From contig JAZNNW010000056.1 of assembly GCA_045580485.1 (NCBI GenBank), forward strand, positions 1 to 13,200: a stretch of DNA of 13,200 nt. The letters are read 5' to 3'. The position numbers and the translations under genes were made by a program. Positions 1-7,137 of this stretch are shown here, one piece after another (position 1 is the first letter of the stretch; every line of letters starts with the position of its first letter). This stretch comes from Avoscillospira sp045580485 (GTDB lineage: Bacteria; Bacillota; Clostridia; Oscillospirales; Oscillospiraceae). Below the pieces are notes generated by a model. It did no database searches and had not been told where the DNA came from. It saw nothing but the letters and a program-made list of their open reading frames with translations.

Positions 1-1
1 C

Positions 2-301
2 ACACCTGCCAAGATGAACAAGGCCATCGACAGAAGCGAATTCGTCTCCATCTTCGTCAAGGCTATGGACGAAGGCAGCCTGGTCGGTTACAACGAAGTG
101 GCTGACAACGCCATTCCCGATGTGAAGGCAGACGACGAAAATGCCGATGCCATCTACAAGTTCTACCGTGCCGGTATTCTCACCGGTTCCGATGGCAAGG
201 GCACTTTCAATCCCACCAGCTCCATCAAGAGAAGCGAAGTGGCTGCTATTCTGAGCAGAATGTATAATGAAAATGTCCGCCAGGCCATCACCCTAAAGTA
301 A
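2..301 (+). CDS. C-terminal end of an SLH-anchored surface protein (5' partial)
   Basis: This is the final 99 codons of a gene whose start lies before the window. The frame is open to the window edge (first codon ACA at 2), so the ATG at 14 is internal and not a real start. The residues form the end of one SLH repeat (IDRSEF motif) and a complete last SLH repeat (IPDV... through IKRSEVAAIL), finishing in ITLK and a TAA stop. SLH repeats bind secondary cell-wall polymer and hold exported proteins on the surface. The last 95 residues match the C-terminus of the next gene (553-6927) with only about five amino-acid differences by eye. The missing part is therefore probably a paralogue with the same multi-module layout, but that is inference. 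A strong hairpin terminator follows 8 nt after the stop. Confidence 0.93.
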   Translation, partial: TPAKMNKAIDRSEFVSIFVKAMDEGSLVGYNEVADNAIPDVKADDENADAIYKFYRAGILTGSDGKGTFNPTSSIKRSEVAAILSRMYNENVRQAITLK

Positions 302-309
302 ATTTTTTG

Positions 310-345
310 AAACTCCCCATGCTCCAGCAGGAGCATGGGGAGTTT
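310..345 (+). terminator. Intrinsic terminator of the upstream SLH gene
   Basis: A perfect 16-bp stem (310-325 pairing with 330-345) encloses a 4-nt AGCA loop and has a GC-rich core (CTCCCC/GGGGAG). A run of T ends the stem and is followed by TTCCTTTG. It begins 9 nt after the TAA at 299-301, the position expected for a factor-independent terminator. It separates the upstream gene from the promoter at 388-416. Confidence 0.9.
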
Positions 346-387
346 TCCTTTGACTGAAAAACATTTCCAAAATATTAAAGAAGATGC

Positions 388-416
388 TTGCCAAAACCAC
401 AAGAATATGGTAGTAT
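388..416 (+). promoter_or_regulatory. Sigma-A type promoter for the 553-6927 gene
   Basis: The -35 box TTGCCA (388-393) and the -10 box TAGTAT (411-416) are separated by 17 nt, the preferred spacing. Transcription would begin near 423, leaving a leader of about 130 nt. The call is strengthened by similarity, in the same register, to the near-perfect promoter of the next gene (7029-7057). About 10 of 15 bases match between 398-412 and 7039-7053. The string ATTACCwTGTsT follows at 415-426 and at 7056-7067. Confidence 0.75.
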
Positions 417-422
417 TACCAT
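407..422. promoter_or_regulatory. Small dyad centred on the -10 box, possible operator
   Basis: ATGGTA-GTAT-TACCAT is a perfect inverted repeat with 6-bp arms and a 4-bp centre. It covers the whole proposed -10 box and the bases just before the start site. A repressor bound here would block polymerase. The right arm (ATTACC) is also present in the other promoter, but the left arm is not conserved there, so this could be chance. Confidence 0.3.
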
Positions 423-540
423 GTGTATTGTGCAATATTATGGGGTGAAGTGCGTCCAGCCTAACACAACACCTTGTGATGGCACAAAAAATCAGCCACC
501 AATCCTGTCTTGAGGGCAGAATTGGAATACTAAGGAAGGC

Positions 541-544
541 GGAG
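541..544 (+). promoter_or_regulatory. Ribosome binding site of the 553-6927 gene
   Basis: GGAG lies 8 nt before the ATG at 553, within the purine-rich stretch AAGGAAGGCGGAG. This spacing selects 553 as the start. The start also gives a complete signal peptide, and the neighbouring paralogue starts at the equivalent residue (MFKKP versus MLKKP). Confidence 0.8.
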
Positions 545-552
545 ATTGAAAG

Positions 553-3500
553 ATGTTCAAAAAACCCATCGTGCGTTGGCTGAGCTTGCTTCTGATCGTT
601 GTTGCGGTCATCGGCATCACCTTTGTCAGCGCAAAAGAACCCGCTCCCAAGACGACCGGTCTTGTCCTGGAGGACATGCCCATCGTCCTGCCTGCCAACG
701 CCACGGAAGTGGAAAAGACGGCAGCAAAGGAGCTGCAGCACTACCTGAGAGAGATCACCGGTTCTGCTTCCTCCATGATCACGGAGAGCGTACCCGTTGA
801 TTCTGCTATCTACCTCGGTGCAACCAAGTTCGCTGAGGAAAACAATGTGACCTACACCGATAAGAACGGCATGGGCGAAGGCTGGGCCATCAAGGCTGTC
901 GGCAATAGCCTGGTCATTACCGGTGGCGAGGCTCGCGGCACCCTGTATGGCGTCTATCATCTGCTGGAAGATGAACTGGGCGTCCACTGGTGGAACATGT
1001 GGGAAGAGTATGTCCCCGAAATGGAAGACGCTGTCCTGCCCCTCAACTTTGAGAGCAGCGGCGAGCCTGCGTTTGCAGACCGTGGCGTCTACTCCAACGA
1101 GTCCCTGTCCACTCTGTATTATGTCCGTAACCGTCAGAACGGCTGGACCTCCAATGCACCTGTGGCATTTGGCGACGAGGAAGCGTTCTCCCGTCCCTAC
1201 CATGTCCATATCTTCAACCGTTACTATCCTCCTTTCTACACCGCTCCCACCAGCGCTTCCAGCGCAGTTTGGACTGAGGCTATAAACCCCGATGGTGTGG
1301 ACTGGTTCGTGGAGCATCCCGAATGGTTCTCCTGGTCCGATGCCCGTCAGGAGCGTATCTCCTACGGTCAGCTGTGTCTGTCCAATGACGAACTGGCTGC
1401 CGATCTGGGCCAGAAGATGATTAAGGCCATTGAGCTGTCCTATGAGGATGCCGATAAGGCCGGCAAGAAGCGTCCTGCTTACATCTCCGTGACACCCAAC
1501 GACCTGGGCGGTCTGTGCCAGTGCGATGACTGCGATGCTTCCACCGCTGCCCATGGCGAATCCGGCCATCTGCTGGTCTTCGTCAACAAGATCGCTGATA
1601 TCATCGATGATGTCTATCCCGAGATCAAGGTCGAAACTCTGGCTTACTGGCAGTATTTCGAAGTGCCTCTGGATGACACCCTGCCTGCTGACAATGTGGT
1701 CATCCGTCTGGCCTCTTCCGATGTGAACACCCAGCGTGATATCGACCATCCCACCAACACCCAGGTCAAGGCTCGTCTGCAGGCTTGGGCTGACCGTCTG
1801 AACAAGTCCGATGTTCCCGGCGAGTACGACTGTCCTCAGCTGTGGTACTGGGACTATGCCGTTAACTATTCCGAAAACGGCGTGTTCATCAACCACTTCA
1901 AGTTCTTCAATGACTACCGCATGCTGGCCGATCTGGGTGCCTACGGCTCCTTCACCGAGTGCCAGAGCATCAATACCGTTGACTTCTGGGATCTGAAGCA
2001 CTGGCTCCTGTCCAAGGCTCAGGAAAACCCCTATCAGGACGAGCTTGAACTGACCAAGATCTTCCTCAACGGTTACTATGGCGAGGATGCCGCTCAGTAT
2101 CTGTTTGACTATCTGGTCAAGATGGATGAGCTGAATGAGGCCTCCACTATTGCCTACGACTTCTCCGATGACTTTATCGATGCTCCCTGGCTGTCCGTTG
2201 ACGATGTAAAGTGGGGCAACGGCCAGTTTGAAAAGGCTGTTGCTGCTACCGAAGCCAACAAGGATCTGTCTGCAGAAGAGAAGGAACTCTTCATCAACCG
2301 TATCCAGGTTGCCCGTGGCGGTCTGGACCGTCAGATTCTGGCTAACTACAACCGCTATCTGCAGGAAGCTGCTGCCACTGCCAACGGCGATCCCGAAAAG
2401 ATCCTGGGCATCGGCCAGCGTGAAACCGGCCTGCGTATGGTCGCTGCATACACCTGGCTGTGCAACATGGAACTGGAAGACGACTACACCGGCATCCAGG
2501 CCATGGTCAAGCGCGGCGATCTGGGCGGCAATATTACCAGCATCTACTCCCAGTACAGAGGTGAGACCGATCAGGTCACCGGCGATCCCATCGATCGTCC
2601 TGCAATTCCCGAGCAGATCTTCATCGATCATCCCGGTATTGACGAAGACCACATCTTCGATTTCACCAACTCCACTTTCTGGGATGCTTCCTATCACTTC
2701 GGTCATGCATGGGTTGGCGATGTGAACGATGCCTCCTTCGAAGGCGGCACCTCCGTTATGGTCGATCAGGCTATCTATGTCCGTGAGAGAGGCCCCCTGT
2801 CCTCCTACTTCAAGTTCAGCGAAAGCACCCCCTTCAGAGCCAGCTTTAAGCCTGCATGGTATCTGGGCGATCCCATCATCAATGATGGCGAATGGCACCT
2901 GTACCGTGCAGAGGATGTGATTGTTCTGCCTCAGGGCTCTGACCGCATCACCTTCTATGATGAATCCCTGCGTTTCGAAGTAAAAGATATGGATCAGATC
3001 ATGGGCGAAAAGGTCGATGTCTATGTGTCCATGAAGGTCAAGGGCGATCCCTCCGGCGAGGACCCCAACAACTATGCAAAGATCTATGTGGACCGTCTGA
3101 TCATCGTGGAAGACTGCTCTGTCCATGATATCGACTACACCAAGTCCATCCCCGCAACTTGTGAAAGCGATGAGATTCTCATCGGCATGTGCCCCGTCTG
3201 CGGCAAGGATGCCGAGAAGGAAGTATCCGGCACCAAGCTGGCGCATACCTTCACCGGCGACTATGTCTATGACGCCGAGACCAACACCTATACCAACAAT
3301 TGCTCCGTCTGCGGCAAGGTCGAGTATTCCGACTTCTATGCAGAGCTGCCTGCAGAAGTTCTCGCTTCCATCAAGGCAGAAGGTGCAACCCTGGATATGG
3401 TTCACGACTACCGTGACAGACACTTCGGTACTGCCGGCTGCACCCAGAATGTCAAGGATTCCGATTCTCCCCTTGGCGCTGCCTGTATGTACGATGTGAA

Positions 3501-6500
3501 CACTTGCGGCAGCCTCGGTCATTTCAAGATCGATAACAGCCGTGGTATCTACACCTGGAACAACAAGGTCCCCACGTCTCAGGTTCCCAAGGCCAAGGAC
3601 ATCATCACCGATGGCGAATACCACATCTACAAGATGGAAGGTGTGGACCTGTTCGCTGACGGCAAGTCCATGTTCTACCTGTTCGACTGGTCCTTCCAGA
3701 TGAACTTCTCCGATCTGGAGCATCTGAAGGGCAAGACTGTGGATATGTTCCTGTCCTTCAAGGTCGAAGGCGAACTGAACTATGACACTCCCGGCCAGAT
3801 GCCCAAGTACTACATCGACCGTGTGATCATCGTAGAAAACTGCCCCGACCATGTGGCTGACACCTATACCTGGGATGCCGACCGTAAGGTCTATGTAGGC
3901 ATCTGCCACACCTGCGGTCTGGAGATCGCCTCCACTTATCCTGTCTCCCTGCTGGAAGACATTGCTGCAGGCAAGACCAATGCTTCCCACATTAAGGACC
4001 TTGGCGCAGGCGATATCCAGCATGGTGCAGCTCCTGCTGCATTGGTTGATGATGCCGATGCATACAATGGCAAGGCACTGTATTCTGCTAATGAATACAA
4101 AGGAAGCGATCTTGTTTTCAAATTTGTCTCTGCCGGTGAGTTCCTGCGTATCCCCAACAGTGAAATGCAGGCTAATGTTGGCAAGGGCTACAAGACCTAT
4201 AAGATCGACGATGTTGTGGTTCCCACCATGGATTCCGGTGACCTGGGTTACCTGTATACTCCCACCTGGTATATCCAGTTTAGAAATCAGTGGGGCACCT
4301 TCAATGACTTGATGGGCAAAACTCTTGATATCTACATCTCCATGAAGATTGAAGGCAGTGCCATTTATCTGGACCGCTTCATCTTGGTTGACAACTGTGA
4401 GAACCATGTGGATCTGGATGGCGCTACCAAGCTCTCCTCCGCTACCTGCTACAAGGGCGAAGTTTACGAGGCTACCTGCTCCGTCTGTGCTACTGTCAAG
4501 GAGATGGAACTGAAGGAGACCAAGCTGCCTCATAAGTTTGGTGAGTATACTCTCAATACAGAGACCGGCATGATGGAAGCCGAGTGCCAGAACGATGGCT
4601 GCGGTGAGAAGACCGCCTATGCCTCCGATATGCTGCCTCAGGCTGTCCAGGATCGTCTGAACGAGCTGGGTCTGGGCATTGAGCATGCCCATGTCTATGA
4701 TGCAGATTCCCTGGTTCCCAACGGTACAAACTTTAAGGTCATTAATGACACCGAAGCTTACGGCGGCAAGGCTGCCTTCAGCGATGCTAACACCCTGGGC
4801 AACCCCAACTCCATCCACATTGCACAGCCTGTCTACTTCACCTTCAACCAGTACAACGGTCAGACGAATCCCTGGTTTGCAATTCCTGTTGCTGACCTGA
4901 CTAACAACTCCGGCAAGGGTTACAAGCTCTACGAGTTCGAGGATCTGGTGGTTCCCAATACCGATAGCTCCGTCTATCTGCATGCCTTTAACCATCATGT
5001 CCAGCTGACCAGATCCGCCATGAACATGTTCAGAGCTCTGGAAGGCAAAGAAGTGGATGTCTATGTTTCCATGAAGGTCACCGGCAAGTTCAACTGGAGC
5101 AAGCCCTACGGTGCTTATTGGATCGACCGCCTGATCGTAGTCGATCGCTGCGATAGCTATGATATCGAGTACAAGGCTCCCGAAGGCACTACCTGTGCTG
5201 ACACCAATGTGGTCTACACCGGCTACTGCCCTGTCTGCGGCAAGGAATCCACCAAGCCCGGCGCTTCCACCAGCGGTCACTCCTTCACCAAGTATGTGGC
5301 TGGAGAGCGCAGCAACACCGAATTCTACGCAGAATGTGACTTTGGCTGCGGCACCATCGATACCAAGGTTGTCGAGACCAAGCCCTGGCGCGATCAGCTC
5401 CCCGAGGAACTGTCCGAAAGCGTCAAGAACCATGTCATCATGGCTTACAGAGTTCCCGACTTCTATATGTCCGGTGTGGATGATTCCAAGCGGATCGATC
5501 TGGATACCGGTCGTGTGGTTGCAGTCCGTGAGTATGATCCCGAGCTGTCCTCCGCAACGCAGTACGCACTGAACATTAGAAACGGCTTCCCCTCCGCAAT
5601 GTACAAGCCCGGTTATCCCACCGTGGGTCTGGGCACCTTCCGCTATGCTGAAAACGGCAAGGACTTCAGTGGTAACGCAGATGACGGTCAGTACCACCTG
5701 TACGCCATCAAGGGTGTTATTCCTCTGGTCTACGAGAACTACAACTACATCTACTTCTTCTCTGACTGGGTCATGCAGTGCCAGATGATGGACGATGACC
5801 TGCTGTTGGCTGGCTACAAGGGCAAGAAGGTCGATATCTACATCTACATGAAGGTGGAAGGCGATCCCTCCTGCGGCGGCGCCAATAAGCCCGCTTACTA
5901 TGTGGATCAGCTGATCGTTGCTTCCTCCTGCCAGCAGGATGAGACTTGGACTGTTACCAAGGAGCCCACTTGTTCTGAACTTGGTGAGGCTACCGGCACC
6001 TGCGCCATCTGCGGTCTGGAAAATGCTGTTGTTCCCGTGGAAAAGCTGCTGCACACCATTGAGAACCCCTACACCGTTTCTCAGCCCACCTGTAAGGCCA
6101 ATGCTCAGGAGTACGGCAGATGCAGCGTCTGCGGTACCATCGTTGAGAAGCAGGATGTTCCCGGCACCATGCTGGAGCACTCCTTCACCAACTATGTGAA
6201 GCAGGAAGATGGCTCCGGCACCGAGATCGCCTACTGCGATAACGGCTGCGGCGAGCGCCATGTCCGTAACTCCGTCAGCACCGGCGAAAACATGCAGCTG
6301 CCCGAGCCTCTGCAGCCTATCATCCCCATCCTGGGCGGTGCTGCGGGCGCACCCAGCTTCAGCTTCTCCGATATCAAGGAGTCTGACTGGTGCTTCGAAA
6401 GTGTTAAGGAAGCCTGGAGCAACAAGCTCATCAACGGCGTGACTGCTACTGAGTTCCGTCCCAACGAGACCCTGACTGTGGCACAGGCCGTGAAGCTGGC

Positions 6501-6927
6501 ATCTGCTTACCATGAAATGAACTATACCGGTGATGTCACCCTTGAAAACGGTAGCGGCAACTGGTACAGCTCCTATGTGGACTATGCCGTTGAAAACGGC
6601 ATCATCGACAGCAAGTATGCTTCCAAGAGCACTGCTGAGATGAACAAGGCCATCGACAGAAGCGAATTCGTCTCCATCTTCGTCAAGGCAATGGACGAAG
6701 GCAGCCTGGTTGGTTACAACGATGTGGCTGACAACGCCATTCCCGATGTGAAGACTGACGACGAGAACGCCGAAGCCATCTACAAGTTCTACCGTGCCGG
6801 TATTCTGACCGGTTCCGATGGCAAGGGCACTTTCAATCCCACCAGCTCCATCAAGAGAAGCGAAGTGGCTGCTATTCTGAGCAGAATGTATAACGAAAAT
6901 GTCCGTCAGGCCATTACCCTGAAGTAA
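553..6927 (+). CDS. Giant secreted DUF4838-type protein with five beta/Cys-knuckle modules and three SLH repeats
   Basis: A complete 2124-residue exported protein. Residues 1-27 are a Sec signal peptide (KK, then R8, a hydrophobic run, and VSA before K28). About 37-165 resemble the alpha/beta domain that precedes the barrel in GH20/GH67 glycosidases (TAAKELQHYLREITG, GTLYGVYHLLEDELGVHWW). About 190-495 match the DUF4838 pattern: HPEWFSW, LCLSNDE, SPND-like TPNDLGG, a CxCxxC cluster at C322/C324/C327, ETLAYW (E361), WYWDY (D434) and E469. About 495-680 look helical. Five beta-rich modules follow (about 697-855, 931-1097, 1129-1282, 1357-1533, 1613-1793), each ending in (Y)YIDR...V..C and trailed by CxxC knuckles. 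SLH repeats lie at about 1936-1985, 2004-2047 and 2063-2112. The likely role is a wall-anchored glycan-binding or glycan-acting protein. No catalytic activity is proven, and I know of no characterised function for DUF4838. I count about 43 cysteines, which is high for an exported Firmicutes protein. Confidence 0.95.
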   Translation: MFKKPIVRWLSLLLIVVAVIGITFVSAKEPAPKTTGLVLEDMPIVLPANATEVEKTAAKELQHYLREITGSASSMITESVPVDSAIYLGATKFAEENNVTYTDKNGMGEGWAIKAVGNSLVITGGEARGTLYGVYHLLEDELGVHWWNMWEEYVPEMEDAVLPLNFESSGEPAFADRGVYSNESLSTLYYVRNRQNGWTSNAPVAFGDEEAFSRPYHVHIFNRYYPPFYTAPTSASSAVWTEAINPDGVDWFVEHPEWFSWSDARQERISYGQLCLSNDELAADLGQKMIKAIELSYEDADKAGKKRPAYISVTPNDLGGLCQCDDCDASTAAHGESGHLLVFVNKIADIIDDVYPEIKVETLAYWQYFEVPLDDTLPADNVVIRLASSDVNTQRDIDHPTNTQVKARLQAWADRLNKSDVPGEYDCPQLWYWDYAVNYSENGVFINHFKFFNDYRMLADLGAYGSFTECQSINTVDFWDLKHWLLSKAQENPYQDELELTKIFLNGYYGEDAAQYLFDYLVKMDELNEASTIAYDFSDDFIDAPWLSVDDVKWGNGQFEKAVAATEANKDLSAEEKELFINRIQVARGGLDRQILANYNRYLQEAAATANGDPEKILGIGQRETGLRMVAAYTWLCNMELEDDYTGIQAMVKRGDLGGNITSIYSQYRGETDQVTGDPIDRPAIPEQIFIDHPGIDEDHIFDFTNSTFWDASYHFGHAWVGDVNDASFEGGTSVMVDQAIYVRERGPLSSYFKFSESTPFRASFKPAWYLGDPIINDGEWHLYRAEDVIVLPQGSDRITFYDESLRFEVKDMDQIMGEKVDVYVSMKVKGDPSGEDPNNYAKIYVDRLIIVEDCSVHDIDYTKSIPATCESDEILIGMCPVCGKDAEKEVSGTKLAHTFTGDYVYDAETNTYTNNCSVCGKVEYSDFYAELPAEVLASIKAEGATLDMVHDYRDRHFGTAGCTQNVKDSDSPLGAACMYDVNTCGSLGHFKIDNSRGIYTWNNKVPTSQVPKAKDIITDGEYHIYKMEGVDLFADGKSMFYLFDWSFQMNFSDLEHLKGKTVDMFLSFKVEGELNYDTPGQMPKYYIDRVIIVENCPDHVADTYTWDADRKVYVGICHTCGLEIASTYPVSLLEDIAAGKTNASHIKDLGAGDIQHGAAPAALVDDADAYNGKALYSANEYKGSDLVFKFVSAGEFLRIPNSEMQANVGKGYKTYKIDDVVVPTMDSGDLGYLYTPTWYIQFRNQWGTFNDLMGKTLDIYISMKIEGSAIYLDRFILVDNCENHVDLDGATKLSSATCYKGEVYEATCSVCATVKEMELKETKLPHKFGEYTLNTETGMMEAECQNDGCGEKTAYASDMLPQAVQDRLNELGLGIEHAHVYDADSLVPNGTNFKVINDTEAYGGKAAFSDANTLGNPNSIHIAQPVYFTFNQYNGQTNPWFAIPVADLTNNSGKGYKLYEFEDLVVPNTDSSVYLHAFNHHVQLTRSAMNMFRALEGKEVDVYVSMKVTGKFNWSKPYGAYWIDRLIVVDRCDSYDIEYKAPEGTTCADTNVVYTGYCPVCGKESTKPGASTSGHSFTKYVAGERSNTEFYAECDFGCGTIDTKVVETKPWRDQLPEELSESVKNHVIMAYRVPDFYMSGVDDSKRIDLDTGRVVAVREYDPELSSATQYALNIRNGFPSAMYKPGYPTVGLGTFRYAENGKDFSGNADDGQYHLYAIKGVIPLVYENYNYIYFFSDWVMQCQMMDDDLLLAGYKGKKVDIYIYMKVEGDPSCGGANKPAYYVDQLIVASSCQQDETWTVTKEPTCSELGEATGTCAICGLENAVVPVEKLLHTIENPYTVSQPTCKANAQEYGRCSVCGTIVEKQDVPGTMLEHSFTNYVKQEDGSGTEIAYCDNGCGERHVRNSVSTGENMQLPEPLQPIIPILGGAAGAPSFSFSDIKESDWCFESVKEAWSNKLINGVTATEFRPNETLTVAQAVKLASAYHEMNYTGDVTLENGSGNWYSSYVDYAVENGIIDSKYASKSTAEMNKAIDRSEFVSIFVKAMDEGSLVGYNDVADNAIPDVKTDDENAEAIYKFYRAGILTGSDGKGTFNPTSSIKRSEVAAILSRMYNENVRQAITLK
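2641..6255 (+). repeat. Five-fold beta-sandwich/Cys-knuckle module array in the 553-6927 gene
   Basis: Five diverged copies of one unit are encoded in tandem. The core reads DGxYHLYK...V, then (F/W)DWxxQ, then L.GK.VD(I/V)Y.SMKVEG, then YYIDR.I.V..C. Copies 2-5 mostly open with an LP..(V/L) helix-like lead. Knuckles follow each copy: C870/C880/C883/C917/C920; C1118/C1121 only; C1299/C1309/C1312 with C1345 and C1350; C1548/C1559/C1562 with C1595 and C1599; and a double set, C1807/C1817/C1820 plus C1847/C1857/C1860, with C1895 and C1899. The beta unit resembles the carbohydrate-binding-like C-terminal part usually present once in DUF4838 proteins, as I remember them. Copy 3 (about 3937-4398) is AT-richer than its neighbours. 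Confidence 0.8.
6349..6927 (+). repeat. SLH-coding block shared nearly unchanged among the three genes
   Basis: This segment encodes the three SLH repeats. Its first part (6349-6440) differs from 12958-13049 of the next gene by one base in 92. Its last 287 nt (6641-6927) differ from 14-301 of the upstream gene by about 13 bases by eye. The N-terminal and module regions of the same genes are much more diverged. The block behaves like a recently copied or gene-converted cassette. Confidence 0.85.
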
Positions 6928-6935
6928 ACAAAACC

Positions 6936-6977
6936 AACAACAGCCCCTTGTTCCCAAAGGAACAAGGGGCTGTTGTT
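6936..6977 (+). terminator. Intrinsic terminator of the 553-6927 gene
   Basis: A perfect 19-bp stem (6936-6954 with 6959-6977) has a 4-nt CAAA loop and starts 9 nt after the TAA. The core is CAGCCCCTTG/CAAGGGGCTG. The downstream arm ends in TTGTT but lacks a long T tract, so efficiency is uncertain. The upstream A-rich stretch (AAACAAAA) is typical of such sites. Confidence 0.82.
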
Positions 6978-7028
6978 ATAGCAAGAGGAGAGGGGATGGG
7001 TTTTTTTGCACATTTTCTATTGTATTTA

Positions 7029-7057
7029 TTGACAGACTACAGGATATTGTATATAAT
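7029..7057 (+). promoter_or_regulatory. Consensus sigma-A promoter for the 7138 gene
   Basis: A perfect TTGACA (7029-7034) and a perfect TATAAT (7052-7057) are separated by exactly 17 nt. The flanks are AT-rich. The start site would be near 7064, giving a leader of about 70 nt. This is predicted to be stronger than the TTGCCA/TAGTAT promoter of the preceding gene, while sharing sequence with it in register. Confidence 0.9.
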
Positions 7058-7120
7058 TACCTTGTCTTGTAATAACAAGGATGGGCTTGCTTTGTTTTTT
7101 GACCAGGCCCACGGAAACCA

Positions 7121-7133
7121 GGAAGGATGATCA
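7121..7133 (+). promoter_or_regulatory. Ribosome binding site of the 7138 gene
   Basis: GGAAGGATGATC resembles AAGGAGGTGATC, the sequence complementary to the 16S rRNA 3' end. It sits just ahead of the ATG at 7138. This supports that start, which also matches the signal-peptide start of the preceding paralogue. Confidence 0.72.
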
Positions 7134-7137
7134 AAAA

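Noticed and set aside
14..301. A stand-alone 95-residue SLH protein starting at ATG 14
   Set aside because: The frame is open to the window edge, there is no ribosome site or signal peptide, and the same Met is internal in the paralogue (residue 2030). It is the tail of a larger gene.
474..487. TTGTG-ATGG-CACAA dyad in the 553 gene leader
   Set aside because: A 5-bp arm dyad is expected by chance at this length, and nothing similar is found in the other leader.
546..800. An overlapping + frame gene starting just before 553
   Set aside because: It lacks its own ribosome site at proper spacing, and its translation shows no domain. It is a shadow of the main frame.
870..920. CxxC...CxxC knuckles as DNA-binding zinc fingers
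   Set aside because: Residue positions refer to the 553 gene product. The protein has a signal peptide and SLH wall anchors, so the knuckles act outside the cell. A structural or disulfide role is more likely.
661..1050. Assignment as a GH67 alpha-glucuronidase or GH20 hexosaminidase
   Set aside because: Only the small N-terminal domain is reminiscent of those families. The core fits DUF4838 instead, and I do not see their diagnostic catalytic motifs.
163..6957. A 2264-codon open frame on the minus strand covering the whole 553 gene
   Set aside because: It lies in exact codon register with the sense gene and exists only because TTA, CTA and TCA are not used. Its translation is repetitive and low in normal domain signals, and it has no ribosome site or promoter. 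The sense strand has signal peptide, DUF4838 and SLH motifs.
7060..7080. Leader hairpin CCTTGT...ACAAGG followed by a T-rich stretch (7089-7100), as an attenuator or riboswitch
   Set aside because: The stem is only 6 bp with a 9-nt loop, it begins before the likely start site, and it is AT-rich. No known riboswitch core is visible.
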